Source: Ruminococcus sp. (GTDB lineage Bacteria; Bacillota; Clostridia; Oscillospirales; Acutalibacteraceae). Taken from it: a DNA stretch of 61,045 bases. The notes below the pieces were generated by a model. It searched no databases. It had not been told where the DNA came from and was given only the letters and a program-made list of their open reading frames with translations. The stretch covers positions 1-61,045 of the forward strand of contig JAFTGC010000046.1 of assembly GCA_017458105.1 (NCBI GenBank). Direction: 5' to 3'. Positions 1 to 8,183 of the stretch are shown in pieces. Both the position numbers and the translations under genes were made by a program. Within the stretch, counting starts at the first letter, position 1; the number at the start of each line of letters is the position of its first letter.

Positions 1-674
1 ATTACAACAGACTTAGGTAACTCTATACCCTTAACATACTGACCCACAACAACAAGGCACTTAGCGTATTTTTTACTACCGTCCCTAGCAGTTGCCCTTA
101 CAGTACAAGCACCTATACCCTTCGCAGTAACTTTTCCGCTTTGATTAACCTTTGCAACTTTCTTGTTTGAGGTTGACCATTTTACCTTTTTGTTTGTTGC
201 ATTACTAGGTGTTATTTTAACCTTTAGTGTTTTGCTCTTACCCTTTTTGCTAAGATGTAATATTGTTTTGCTTAGCTTAACTTTCTTAACCTTAACCACC
301 TTAGGCTCGGTCGGCTTAACTGTCGTCGGCTGAGTAGTTGCAGGAACAGTAACAGTCGGTTCTGTTACTGTTGAAGGTTCGGTTGAAGATGTTTCTGTTT
401 CGGTAACAAGAGGTTCGGTTACTGTAGTAGATGTTTCAGAGGTTTCGCTCTCGCCCGGAACAGGCTCAGTAACAGTCGGCTCAGTTGCCGTGCTTTTATC
501 TTCTGAAAGTTGCACAGATGTGCTTGTTTGCTCCTCGGAGCTGTCTTGCTCTGACACGGTAGTTGTTTCGATTTCATCAGCAGGCAATTCAATACTATCT
601 CCGTAGGCAAAGCTTGTTCCAACCGCCGAGCTTATAATCATTATTGTCATTATCATTGCTACTAGTTTTTTCAT
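1..674 (-). CDS. Secreted Ig-like (Big_2) surface protein, N-terminal part
   Basis: The reading frame is open from an ATG at 674 to the window edge (224 codons), so the C-terminus lies outside. A good ribosome site (AAGGAGG) precedes the ATG. Residues 1-24 form a signal peptide (MKKLVAMIMTIMIISS, then AVGTSFA before the likely cut). Residues 25-130 are a low-complexity Thr/Glu/Ser/Pro linker with repeated TEP and TVTEP units, and from about residue 130 a basic segment leads into a bacterial Ig-like fold (motif NKKVKWSTSNKKVAKV, then GKVTAKGIGACTV) typical of Big_2 domains. A surface or secreted role is inferred; the number of domains and the catalytic module, if any, cannot be seen. Confidence 0.8.
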   Translation of the reverse strand, partial: MKKLVAMIMTIMIISSAVGTSFAYGDSIELPADEIETTTVSEQDSSEEQTSTSVQLSEDKSTATEPTVTEPVPGESETSETSTTVTEPLVTETETSSTEPSTVTEPTVTVPATTQPTTVKPTEPKVVKVKKVKLSKTILHLSKKGKSKTLKVKITPSNATNKKVKWSTSNKKVAKVNQSGKVTAKGIGACTVRATARDGSKKYAKCLVVVGQYVKGIELPKSVV

Positions 675-702
675 AACCGTACCTCCTTATTTGTGTAATT
701 AT

Positions 703-731
703 ATTATACCATTTTTCACTTTTATTGACAA
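703..731 (-). promoter_or_regulatory. SigA-type promoter of the Ig-like protein gene
   Basis: On the minus strand the -35 is TTGTCA (726-731) and the -10 is TATAAT (703-708), with 17 bp between them. It lies about 30 bp upstream of the ATG at 674, and transcription would start near 696. No operator repeat is evident. Confidence 0.7.
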
Positions 732-875
732 TAGATTTTTTACCTTTTTGTGCTTCGGTATAAAAGTCTTTGTTTCCGAAAAAGTATCTGTCATATTCAA
801 ATGTTGTTCCAATGTAAGAACACTCAAACAGATAAATTTATAACTTCGTTGAACTAATAAGTTTCGACGACTCTC

Positions 876-2360
876 TTATGCTTTGTGTCCGCCGATTTGG
901 CTGTTGCGTTCTATAGTGGTTGCTCCATCCTGAAGGTTCATACATTTGATTACAGCATTTTTTCCGAAACGCTTTTGCAGGCTGAGAATAGTCTTTTGAA
1001 TACTTTTTTCTTTTTTAAATTGCTCTTTCTCCTTCTCTTTATTATCAATAATAGAGTTTAAATCAGTAAAAAGATTGAGCTGTTCGGGATTTTCAACAAT
1101 CGTATTTTCGTCTACCGTGTGATTTGCCACTACATACATTCGTCTGACAAGCAGTTCCTTATCAACAATTCTGTCAAACAGCCGCATAGCTGCGTCAACA
1201 ATCAGCCTTGTTGATGAGGTGAATCTTCCTATATTTTCAGAACCGTGTGCCTGTTTAGGGATTTGTCTGCCGTAGCGGTCTGTGGTGATTTCTCCATTGA
1301 ATTTGCCCTTTAAATTTTGAATATCGTAGCCCACCGTCAAAACTATCTGATTTGTCGCAAGCCCCTTATCGACCAAGTCAAGTACCAAAAGTTCGGTCAT
1401 TTCACGGACTATCAGCCTTGCCTTTTCGTAATCATAAGGGCGGGAAAGAACCTGTCCTAAACTAGACGAAGTGTTTTCGGGTTTATATGACTTTATGTCG
1501 GATATGGTGCAAGGCTCCCAACCCCATGCGTGGTCTATTAGAAGCTCGGCATTAACTCCGAACAGCTTGTACAACAAATCTTCATTTTTAAGGGAACATC
1601 TGGCTATATCTCCCATTGTGTATATTCCGTATTTTTCAAGTTTTTTTGCGTAGCCCTTGCCCACTCTCCAAAAATCAGTGATAGGCTTGTGCGTCCACAG
1701 TCTTTTACGGTATGACATTTCGTCAAGCTCGGAAATTCTCATACCATACTTGTCAGCCTGCATATGCTTTGCATCAATATCCATTGCAATCTTTGCCAAA
1801 TAAAGATTTGTACCTATTCCCGCTGTAGCCGTTATTCCGGTCTGATTCAAAACATCTTTCATCATCAAACTGGCAAGCTGTTGTGCAGTGGTTTTATATG
1901 TTTTCAGATATTCGGTAGCGTCAATGAAAACCTCATCAATCGAATAAACATGAATATCCTCGGGAGCAATGTATTTTAGATAAATCTGAAAAATTTCAGT
2001 GCTGCATTTCATGTACTTTGCCATCTGTGGCTTTGCAACGATATAGTCTATGCTGAGCGACGGATTTTTATTAAGCTCATCAAAGTTGGCAGACGAACCG
2101 ATAAACTTATGCTCGGGTGCGGATATCAACCTACCGGCATTTGCAGACTTTACCCGTTGTACAACCTCAAAAAGTCTTGCACGCCCCGGGATTCCGTATA
2201 ATTTTAAAGACGGAGAAACAGCAAGACAAATGGTTTTGCTTGTCCGTGATAAATCAGCAACCACAAGGTTGGTTTTCATAGGGTCAAGGCCACGCTCGGC
2301 ACATTCAACCGAGGCATAAAACGACTTTAAATCAATTGCTATATATTTTCGACCATTCAT
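876..2360 (-). CDS. Y-family DNA polymerase (UmuC/DinB-like)
   Basis: Translesion DNA polymerase of the Y family, 494 residues. The palm begins with YIAIDLKSFYASVEC, holding the first metal-binding Asp, and the second catalytic motif is YSIDEVFID. The VADLSRTSKTICLAVSP stretch is typical of the Firmicutes UvrX/UmuC-type branch. The frame is open up to 2417, but a 17-bp-spaced promoter has its -10 at 2406-2411, so the transcript should start near 2399 and the ATG at 2360 is preferred, although its ribosome site is weak. It stands alone. A CGAAC half-site near the promoter could be half a LexA/DinR box, but no full box is visible. Function is clear from the family; the lesion specificity is not. 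Confidence 0.9.
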   Translation of the reverse strand: MNGRKYIAIDLKSFYASVECAERGLDPMKTNLVVADLSRTSKTICLAVSPSLKLYGIPGRARLFEVVQRVKSANAGRLISAPEHKFIGSSANFDELNKNPSLSIDYIVAKPQMAKYMKCSTEIFQIYLKYIAPEDIHVYSIDEVFIDATEYLKTYKTTAQQLASLMMKDVLNQTGITATAGIGTNLYLAKIAMDIDAKHMQADKYGMRISELDEMSYRKRLWTHKPITDFWRVGKGYAKKLEKYGIYTMGDIARCSLKNEDLLYKLFGVNAELLIDHAWGWEPCTISDIKSYKPENTSSSLGQVLSRPYDYEKARLIVREMTELLVLDLVDKGLATNQIVLTVGYDIQNLKGKFNGEITTDRYGRQIPKQAHGSENIGRFTSSTRLIVDAAMRLFDRIVDKELLVRRMYVVANHTVDENTIVENPEQLNLFTDLNSIIDNKEKEKEQFKKEKSIQKTILSLQKRFGKNAVIKCMNLQDGATTIERNSQIGGHKA

Positions 2361-2405
2361 ATAAAAGCACTGCTCCAGCTCAAACTTTTGTACTAATATA
2401 TTTTG

Positions 2406-2434
2406 ATTATAGCACATTATTTCTAAAAAATCAA
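2406..2434 (-). promoter_or_regulatory. Promoter of the Y-family polymerase gene
   Basis: On the minus strand the -35 is TTGATT (2429-2434) and an extended -10, TGC-TATAAT, lies at 2406-2411, with a 17 bp spacer. Its position inside the longest open frame argues for the downstream start at 2360. Confidence 0.7.
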
Positions 2435-2488
2435 TATATTTGTTCGAGTTTTGTACAAATAATTTTTTGAACTTACAACAAAAAATAC

Positions 2489-2542
2489 ATTAGGTACCTT
2501 GACATTTTTTGTTAGGTGTATTATAATATTAAGGTACCTAAT
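2489..2542 (+). promoter_or_regulatory. Promoter flanked by a 12-bp inverted operator pair (MarR autoregulation)
   Basis: The -35 TTGACA (2499-2504) and -10 TATAAT (2522-2527) are 17 bp apart. ATTAGGTACCTT (2489-2500) overlaps the -35, and its exact inverted copy AAGGTACCTAAT (2531-2542) covers the start site. Each copy contains the palindrome AGGTACCT, and their centres are 42 bp apart, four helical turns. The layout is that of a MarR-family autorepressor binding as two dimers. Confidence 0.8.
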
Positions 2543-2561
2543 GATATATCGGAGAAAAATT

Positions 2562-3029
2562 ATGGCAAACTCAAAACAAACAGAAATTACTTATCGTATT
2601 CCTGATTATGACCAAAAGGATATTAACGATAAAATAATACTAAATCTGAGAGATATAGGCAAAAGTATGCTTTCACTTTACGAAGGCAAGGGCAGCCAAA
2701 AGCGAGTTCTGATTATTCTTAAAGAGGTTGAAAACATCACTCAACGAGAGCTTACAATAAGGCTTGGGATTCAGCCCGGCTCAGTAAGCGAGTTGCTCAC
2801 AAAGCTTGAAAACAGTGGAAAAATCATCCGCACCAAAAGCAAAGCAGACCGAAGGACAATGATAATAAATCTTACTGAAGAAGGCAAAAAAATCGCCATA
2901 GAAGCAACAGAGCAACGAATAAAACGGCACGAGGAGATGTTTTCTTGTTTAACAAATGACGAGAAAAAAAATTTGCTTGCATTGCTTGAAAAAATCAATG
3001 TAGACTGGGACAGCAAATACAGAAAATGA
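2562..3029 (+). CDS. MarR-family transcriptional regulator
   Basis: Winged-helix regulator of 155 residues. The start at 2562 follows GGAG with 7 bp spacing; an upstream in-frame ATG lies inside the promoter and is rejected. The DNA-binding segment is seen as ITQRELTIRLGIQPGSVSELLTKLE followed by the wing IIRTKSKADRRTMIINLTEEG, the normal MarR signature. It heads a two-gene unit with the YbeY-like gene 24 bp downstream. It is likely autoregulated through the paired operators around its promoter. The ligand is unknown. Confidence 0.9.
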   Translation: MANSKQTEITYRIPDYDQKDINDKIILNLRDIGKSMLSLYEGKGSQKRVLIILKEVENITQRELTIRLGIQPGSVSELLTKLENSGKIIRTKSKADRRTMIINLTEEGKKIAIEATEQRIKRHEEMFSCLTNDEKKNLLALLEKINVDWDSKYRK

Positions 3030-3053
3030 TAACCATATTTTAGGGGGAAAATT

Positions 3054-3551
3054 ATGGCATACAGAGTTAAAGTTGTTATCAACAACGATCAAAAAGCAGT
3101 AAAAGTTCCTAAGGGCATGAGGATGCTTGTCAGAAGATGCTGTAATGCAGTTTTACAGCTTGAAAATTTTGACGGTTGTGCCGAAATAGGCATAACTTTC
3201 ACCGACAATGAAGGTATCAGAAAGCTAAACAAACAGTACCATGACAGTGACACGGAAATAGATGCAATTTCGTTTCCTAAGGGCGATAAAAACATCTATA
3301 CGACTGACACTGATACAAACACAAAATTTTTGGGCGATGTTGTAATCTCTATGGAAAAAGCCGAATTTCAGTCAGCCGTTTTAGGTCATTCACTACAAAG
3401 AGAAATCGGGTATCTAACGGCTCACGGTGTGCTGCAGCTTTTTGGGTACAACTACACAGGGGCTATGAACAAAGTCAGAATGAGAGAAAAAGAAGAATGG
3501 ACTTTGGAGCAGTTGGGATTTGCTCCGTCATCAAGCTATGCTTTGAACTAG
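3054..3551 (+). CDS. ybeY: YbeY-family protein lacking canonical metal ligands
   Basis: Homologue of the rRNA maturation endoribonuclease YbeY, 165 residues. The fold-defining stretches are present: GITFTDNEGIRKLNKQY, then IDAISFP, then FLGDVVISMEKA and the final helix LTAHGVLQLFGYNYTG. In normal YbeY the last motif carries three zinc-binding histidines spaced H-x3-H-x5-H. Here they read H124, Q128 and Y134, so only one ligand survives, and the usual Arg of the YR pair is also replaced (QYH). The protein may therefore be inactive, or use another chemistry. Pairing with a MarR regulator is unusual, since housekeeping ybeY normally sits with phoH, dgkA or era. A second, canonical ybeY probably exists elsewhere. 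Confidence 0.75.
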   Translation: MAYRVKVVINNDQKAVKVPKGMRMLVRRCCNAVLQLENFDGCAEIGITFTDNEGIRKLNKQYHDSDTEIDAISFPKGDKNIYTTDTDTNTKFLGDVVISMEKAEFQSAVLGHSLQREIGYLTAHGVLQLFGYNYTGAMNKVRMREKEEWTLEQLGFAPSSSYALN

Positions 3552-3598
3552 ATTAAACAAATTTAATACAAAATACATATTTATTATAGACAATGAAC

Positions 3599-3637
3599 AG
3601 CCCCTTAGCGTAAACTAGTTTTATGCTAAGAGGCTTT
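3599..3637. terminator. Hairpin between convergent genes
   Basis: An imperfect stem (AGCCcCTTAGC paired with GCTAAGaGGCT) lies between the convergent ybeY-like and FAH genes. The U-tract is short on both strands, so its strength is uncertain; it could serve either side. Confidence 0.5.
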
Positions 3638-3650
3638 CTAAAATTAATAA

Positions 3651-4529
3651 CTATTCTACAATATTTATAAGGCTGCCGATTTTTTCAATTTCACACTCTA
3701 CAATATCTCCGCTTTTTAAATATTGCGGCGGATTCATACCCATACCTACTCCTCCCGGAGTACCTGTTGAAATAATCGTACCCGCCTTGAGCGTTAAACC
3801 CTGCGATAGTTCCTCAAGAGCATCAAAAACCGGTTGTATCATAAATTTCGTATTACTGCTCTGACGAAGTTCTCCGTTCACCTTGCAGGTTATATTTAAA
3901 TTCTGAATATCGGGTATTTCATCAGGAGTGACAATGCAAGGTCCCATAGGTGTATATCCGTCCAAACTTTTGCCAAGAAACCATTGTCCGTGCCTGAATT
4001 GAATATTTCTTGCACTTACATCATTAATTATCGTATAACCGAATATACCATCGGTACCGTCGGATTTTTTATAATTTTTTATATCTTTGCCGATAATAAC
4101 GCCTAGCTCGACTTCATAATCAAGGCTATCGACAAAATCGTAGTTAGGAATATATTCTCCGCTGCCCGTTGCAAAATTTACATGTTTTGAAAAATAAACC
4201 GTAGCCTCATTGTTCTGAAAATCCTCTAACTCTTTTGTTTCGAGAATATGTTCGTTATAATTAACACCAAGGCACAAAATATCCTGCTTAGGAATCGTAA
4301 TAGGAGCACATAGTTTAACCTCATTCAATGCGTAGGAATTGAATTTTATAATTTGCTCCGAAGAAATAAGATTTTTCAGTTGAGCTAACTCACTGTAAGA
4401 GATATTTGAAATAAGGTCGTTCATATCCTCAAAATTCAAATCAAGTGAATTAAGTGGATAAATTCTACCGTCCTTTCCTTGTATTGAAGGAAATTGTTTA
4501 TTATTTATTTCTATAGTATAAAATCTCAT
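3651..4529 (-). CDS. Fumarylacetoacetate hydrolase (FAH) family protein
   Basis: FAH-fold enzyme, 292 residues, with the expected N-terminal cap and C-terminal catalytic domain. The family motifs are visible: LCLGVNYNEHILE, the metal-binding VDYEVELGVIIGKD-type segment (DSLDYEVELGVIIG), FGYTIINDVSARNIQ, WFLGKSLDGYTPMGP and STGTPGGVGMG. The family contains hydratases, isomerases and decarboxylases acting on 2-oxo-dienoate or related acids, such as fumarylpyruvate. No catabolic partners are adjacent, so the substrate cannot be inferred. The start has a GAGAGG site about 10 bp upstream. Confidence 0.85.
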   Translation of the reverse strand: MRFYTIEINNKQFPSIQGKDGRIYPLNSLDLNFEDMNDLISNISYSELAQLKNLISSEQIIKFNSYALNEVKLCAPITIPKQDILCLGVNYNEHILETKELEDFQNNEATVYFSKHVNFATGSGEYIPNYDFVDSLDYEVELGVIIGKDIKNYKKSDGTDGIFGYTIINDVSARNIQFRHGQWFLGKSLDGYTPMGPCIVTPDEIPDIQNLNITCKVNGELRQSSNTKFMIQPVFDALEELSQGLTLKAGTIISTGTPGGVGMGMNPPQYLKSGDIVECEIEKIGSLINIVE

Positions 4530-4623
4530 TTTACAATAACCTCTCTTTTAATCAGGTTAGCTTTTGGTAACTATATGATTTATTTTAACACAATATAATA
4601 TGTTTTTCAATATTTTTTCTTAC

Positions 4624-4656
4624 AAAAAAGCCATAACCTTTAAATAGGCTATGACT
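4624..4656 (-). terminator. Terminator downstream of tagD
   Basis: On the minus strand AGTCATAgCCT pairs with AGGtTATGGCT and is followed by six U residues (4624-4629). It lies 60 bp after the tagD stop. Confidence 0.75.
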
Positions 4657-4669
4657 TTATTTTTGTCGA

Positions 4670-4708
4670 TTAATTAAAATAATTTTCAAGTTCTGTATGA
4701 TTATTCTT
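4670..4708 (-). pseudogene. Orphan 3' tail resembling the neighbouring DUF4358-like lipoprotein
   Basis: Just after tagD, the minus strand encodes KNNHTELENYFN and a stop, with no gene in front of it. The lipoprotein upstream of tagD ends ENHTDLEKIIENYFK. Both peptide and codon matches suggest the end of a second copy, leaving tagD placed between two related tails. It is a 12-codon relic with no start and no ribosome site of its own. Confidence 0.5.
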
Positions 4709-4714
4709 AATTAA

Positions 4715-5104
4715 TCAGTATTTTAAATCTGTTTTAATTTGAGTTGTGGATATCTCAGGAGTCCTTGGAAGATATATGACCTCACAATACTCTTGCAAAT
4801 AATCAAATTTTCCTTTCCAGTCGTCACCTATAGCAAAAGCATCTACTTTAAAATCTTGAACATCAGTGATTTTTTGTTGCCAATTTGTTTCAGGTATAAC
4901 AAGATCAACGTACCTAATAGACTCAAGTAATTGTTTTCTTTGTTCAAATGAAAAATAACACTTCTTATGTTTTTCATTCCAGTTAAATTCATCCGTAGAT
5001 AATGCAACAATTAGATAATCTCCTAAAGCTTTTGCACGTTTTAATAAATTAATATGTCCGTAATGCAACAAATCAAATGTGCCATAGGTGATAATTTTTT
5101 TCAT
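4715..5104 (-). CDS. tagD: Glycerol-3-phosphate cytidylyltransferase
   Basis: Makes CDP-glycerol from CTP and sn-glycerol 3-phosphate for wall teichoic acid or similar polymers. At 129 residues it has the full TagD length. The nucleotidyltransferase motifs are clear: TYGTFDLLHYGHINLL (with the HxGH pair), the RYVDLVIPE segment, FAIGDDWKGKFD and the PRTPEISTTQIK end. ATG at 5104 is chosen over a GTG four codons earlier, because the GAGGTG site sits 9 bp before the ATG. No teichoic-acid genes adjoin it. It lies 26 bp after the lipoprotein gene and may be co-transcribed with it. Confidence 0.92.
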   Translation of the reverse strand: MKKIITYGTFDLLHYGHINLLKRAKALGDYLIVALSTDEFNWNEKHKKCYFSFEQRKQLLESIRYVDLVIPETNWQQKITDVQDFKVDAFAIGDDWKGKFDYLQEYCEVIYLPRTPEISTTQIKTDLKY

Positions 5105-5130
5105 ATTATGCTTCACCTCTATTTATCAAT

Positions 5131-5610
5131 TTATTTAAAATAATTTTCAATGATTTTTTCGAGGTCAGTATGGTTTTCAGCAATAACTAACATTGTGTAA
5201 AGACCGTTTGTTTTTACCTGACAATCTTCAATTGTGGAAACCTGGTCTTTGTTATAAGACTGTGCATTACTAAGCTTGTCTGCAAGATAAGAGTTTAGTT
5301 TATCTTCAATTGATGATACTTTGTCATCTTCCGCTGCCTTGGTAACAACCACAGTAGTCGGAAAATCACCGTCTTCACTTACCTCTGCGATATACTCAGA
5401 AACATCATCCGGATTTACATCAAACTGCTTTTGAAGGTCTGCTGTATTTGAAATAACCTTCATTGAAGAAAGTTCGCCGTTTTCATTTATATCAGACAGA
5501 ACCTTTGACAAATCAACATTAGAAGATGAATTTGCAGAGTCACTGTCACAACCAACAAAAACGCACAACGACATTATAATTGCAATTGTAAGTGTTAAGA
5601 TTCTTTTCAT
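5131..5610 (-). CDS. Lipoprotein, DUF4358-like
   Basis: Predicted lipoprotein of 159 residues: signal MKRILTLTIAIIMSLCVFVGC, where VFVGC is the lipobox and Cys21 would be lipidated. The start at 5610 has GGAGG 7 bp upstream. After a Ser/Asn linker there is a compact domain with the pattern TTVVVTKAAEDDKVSSIEDKL, SYNKDQVSTIEDCQV and GLYTMLVIAENHTDLEKII, resembling DUF4358 lipoproteins of gut Clostridia. The function of that family is unknown. A homologous C-terminal tail survives after tagD. Confidence 0.75.
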   Translation of the reverse strand: MKRILTLTIAIIMSLCVFVGCDSDSANSSSNVDLSKVLSDINENGELSSMKVISNTADLQKQFDVNPDDVSEYIAEVSEDGDFPTTVVVTKAAEDDKVSSIEDKLNSYLADKLSNAQSYNKDQVSTIEDCQVKTNGLYTMLVIAENHTDLEKIIENYFK

Positions 5611-5757
5611 TTGAATTCCTCCATTTAAAATTATAACAAAATGTTCAACTTTATAAAAGTGAGCCAACGATTTGATTATACTAACTATAAAGTCAAATGT
5701 CAATTACAAAAAAACAACAATATGGTTACATATATAATGTACTCGAAATTTTCAAGA

Positions 5758-6870
5758 TTAATCCTCATTTTGACTGTTCATTTTAAGATAAGCGTTAATA
5801 AATCCGTCAAGGTCACCGTCCATAACAGCATTTACATTGCCGGTTTCAAAGTTTGTTCTGTGATCTTTAACAAGCGTGTACGGCATAAAAACATAAGAAC
5901 GGATTTGGCTGCCCCATGTAATTTCTTTTTGAACACCCTTTATATCCTCAATTTTATCAAGGTGTTCCCTCTCTTTTATTTCCATCAGTTTGGACATAAG
6001 CATTTTCATAGCAACATCACGGTTCTGATACTGACTTCTTTCAACCTGAGATGCAACAACAATCCCTGTAGGGATATGAGTCAGACGTACAGCAGATGAA
6101 GTTTTGTTGACCTTCTGACCACCGGCACCGGATGCACGGTAAACATCCATTTTAATATCGTCGTCACGGATATCAATTTTAATATCATCATCAATTTCCG
6201 GCATTACTTCAAGTGAGCTGAAGCTTGTATGCCTTCTGCCTGCAGAGTCAAAAGGAGATACTCTGACAAGTCGGTGAACGCCTGCCTCGCTTTTTAGATA
6301 ACCATAGGCATTCTCACCCTCAACAAGAAGGACAGCAGATTTTAAACCCGCTTCATCACCGTCAAGGTAATCTATTTCTTTAACATTAAAACCGTGGTCA
6401 GAAGCCCAACGAGTATACATTCTGTAGAGCATTTCTGCCCAATCCTGAGCTTCGGTGCCGCCACTTCCTGCGTGGAATGTTAAAATTGCATTGTTTTTAT
6501 CGTACTCACCTGTCAATAAAGTCTGCAGACGCTGTTTTTCTAAATCTTCTTCAACAGTGGCAACCTCGTTTTCGGCTTCTTCAAGAAGCGACAAGTCCTC
6601 TTCCTCATTTGCAAGTTCAATCAACGCAAGTGCGTCCTCATAATGAGATGCAAGTGATTCAAAATTATCTACTTTTGACTGAAGGTCGGAAGTTCTCTTT
6701 AAGATTTTTTGACTTTTTTCCATATCATCATAAAAACCCGGCTCAGCCGCACGATTTTGAAGCTGGCTTATTTCGCTTTTGACAGCGTTAAGTCCGAGTG
6801 CATCTGCAAGATCGTCAATTTCGGGTTTTATGCCCTCTAGCTTTAACCTTAGCTCTTCAAACTGTATCAT
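5758..6870 (-). CDS. prfB: Peptide chain release factor 2
   Basis: Class I release factor, 370 residues, which reads UGA and UAA stop codons and triggers peptide release on the ribosome. The RF2-specific SPF tripeptide is at 205-207 and the catalytic GGQ at 250-252. The frame is continuous from ATG 6870 (AGGAG upstream), with no in-frame UGA near codon 25, so the usual programmed +1 frameshift is absent. Such frameshift-free prfB genes are known in a minority of bacteria. It is a single-gene unit, divergent from the next gene. Confidence 0.96.
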   Translation of the reverse strand: MIQFEELRLKLEGIKPEIDDLADALGLNAVKSEISQLQNRAAEPGFYDDMEKSQKILKRTSDLQSKVDNFESLASHYEDALALIELANEEEDLSLLEEAENEVATVEEDLEKQRLQTLLTGEYDKNNAILTFHAGSGGTEAQDWAEMLYRMYTRWASDHGFNVKEIDYLDGDEAGLKSAVLLVEGENAYGYLKSEAGVHRLVRVSPFDSAGRRHTSFSSLEVMPEIDDDIKIDIRDDDIKMDVYRASGAGGQKVNKTSSAVRLTHIPTGIVVASQVERSQYQNRDVAMKMLMSKLMEIKEREHLDKIEDIKGVQKEITWGSQIRSYVFMPYTLVKDHRTNFETGNVNAVMDGDLDGFINAYLKMNSQNED

Positions 6871-7034
6871 TCTATACCTCTCCTGTATTCAAAATATCTA
6901 ATAATTTTATTATATTATAAACCATATGGAATAAAAAGTAAATTATTTTTTTAGTTTTTCTCTATCAAAACAGCTTTGCTATGTGACAATAAACTTTAAA
7001 ATAATATGTTGAAAGAATATTTTTTAAAAATATA

Positions 7035-7063
7035 TTGCGGAAAGTATAATAATTTGATATAAT
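7035..7063 (+). promoter_or_regulatory. Candidate promoter for the RING protein-galU pair
   Basis: The -35 TTGCGG (7035-7040) and an extended -10, TGA-TATAAT (7058-7063), are 17 bp apart. A second possible pair, TTGTTA at 7063-7068 and TACAAT at 7086-7091, overlaps it. A small palindrome, GATGA-TAG-TCATC, follows near 7120-7132. Confidence 0.55.
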
Positions 7064-7157
7064 TGTTAAAATAGTATAATTGTGTTACAATATACTATTG
7101 CATAACCTTAACAGAATTTGATGATAGTCATCATAAACTTATGAAAGGAAACTATAG

Positions 7158-8171
7158 ATGGATTATATAGGTTACAAATGTCCCGTATGCAATGAAAACT
7201 TTCATGCCAACGAGGATATTGTCGTATGCCCACAGTGCGGAACACCACATCACAGAGTTTGTTACGAGGTAAGTAATCACTGTGCCAACGAAGATAAACA
7301 CGGAACTGATTTTGATTTTATTAATTCTGAGAAAAGCAATGATATACCTGAAGGTGCCGTAAAATGTAAGGCTTGCGGTAATATAAATCCCGAAGGAACT
7401 TTCTTTTGCACAAAGTGTAAAACTCCGCTTGTTGATATTCCTGAGAATCAGGCAAACACTCAAAACAGAAGTGTACCCCCACAAAACCCTTACGGAATAC
7501 CGTTTGGATTTCCGTTTGGAAATAACAACGGGCAAAACTCTGCGGACGGTTTTGGCACATTTCAGTTTGACCCTATGGCGGGAGTTTCGCCTGAGGCAGA
7601 ATTTGAAAACGGTGCTAAAGCAGGCGAAGTTGCAAAATATGTAAAACAAAACACCACCTATTTTATGCAGGTGTTTAACAAAATCAAAAATTTTGATAAG
7701 TCACGCTTTAGCTTTGTTGGACTTCTGTTTGGCGGAGGATACTTTTTGTACAGAAAACAGTATTTTTTAGGTACAATACTTACTTTGATTATGGCTGCGT
7801 GTATGATATTTTCCACCTACGGCTCTTACCAAATTTTTGCTCAACTTGCAAACGAGGAAGTATCTGTAAATAATTATACCCAATTGGGAATGATTTTGAT
7901 GGAAAAAATGCAAAATTCAGATTTTTATGTGATTACAACCGTAATTTGTCAAACGATTACTTATGCAATCCATATAGTTTGCGGATGTATTGCTAACAGA
8001 TGTTATTACAAACATTGCTGTAAACAAGTTAATAAAATTAAAACCGAAGCAAAAGATACCACACAATCTGATAAAGAATTACAGACAAAAGGCGGTGTAA
8101 ATGTGGCACTTGGAACAAGCCTTTTAATCGTTTGGTTATTAATTGATATAGTGCCGTCTATGTTACTTTAG
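7158..8171 (+). CDS. RING-finger/zinc-ribbon membrane protein
   Basis: A 337-residue protein with three parts. Residues 8-50 hold a Cys/His-rich RING-like finger (CPVC, CPQCGTPHHRVCY, then a further Cys), as in the prokaryotic RING finger family. Residues 70-95 are a zinc ribbon (CKACG, CTKC). A Gly/Asn/Phe-rich linker follows. The C-terminal half (from about 170) has three to four hydrophobic segments, beginning with FSFVGLLFGGGYFLYRKQYFLG, as seen in DUF2628-like membrane domains. The function is unknown. It is 12 bp upstream of galU and probably co-transcribed. The start has GAAAGG upstream. Confidence 0.8.
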   Translation: MDYIGYKCPVCNENFHANEDIVVCPQCGTPHHRVCYEVSNHCANEDKHGTDFDFINSEKSNDIPEGAVKCKACGNINPEGTFFCTKCKTPLVDIPENQANTQNRSVPPQNPYGIPFGFPFGNNNGQNSADGFGTFQFDPMAGVSPEAEFENGAKAGEVAKYVKQNTTYFMQVFNKIKNFDKSRFSFVGLLFGGGYFLYRKQYFLGTILTLIMAACMIFSTYGSYQIFAQLANEEVSVNNYTQLGMILMEKMQNSDFYVITTVICQTITYAIHIVCGCIANRCYYKHCCKQVNKIKTEAKDTTQSDKELQTKGGVNVALGTSLLIVWLLIDIVPSMLL

Positions 8172-8183
8172 GAGGAAATTTAT

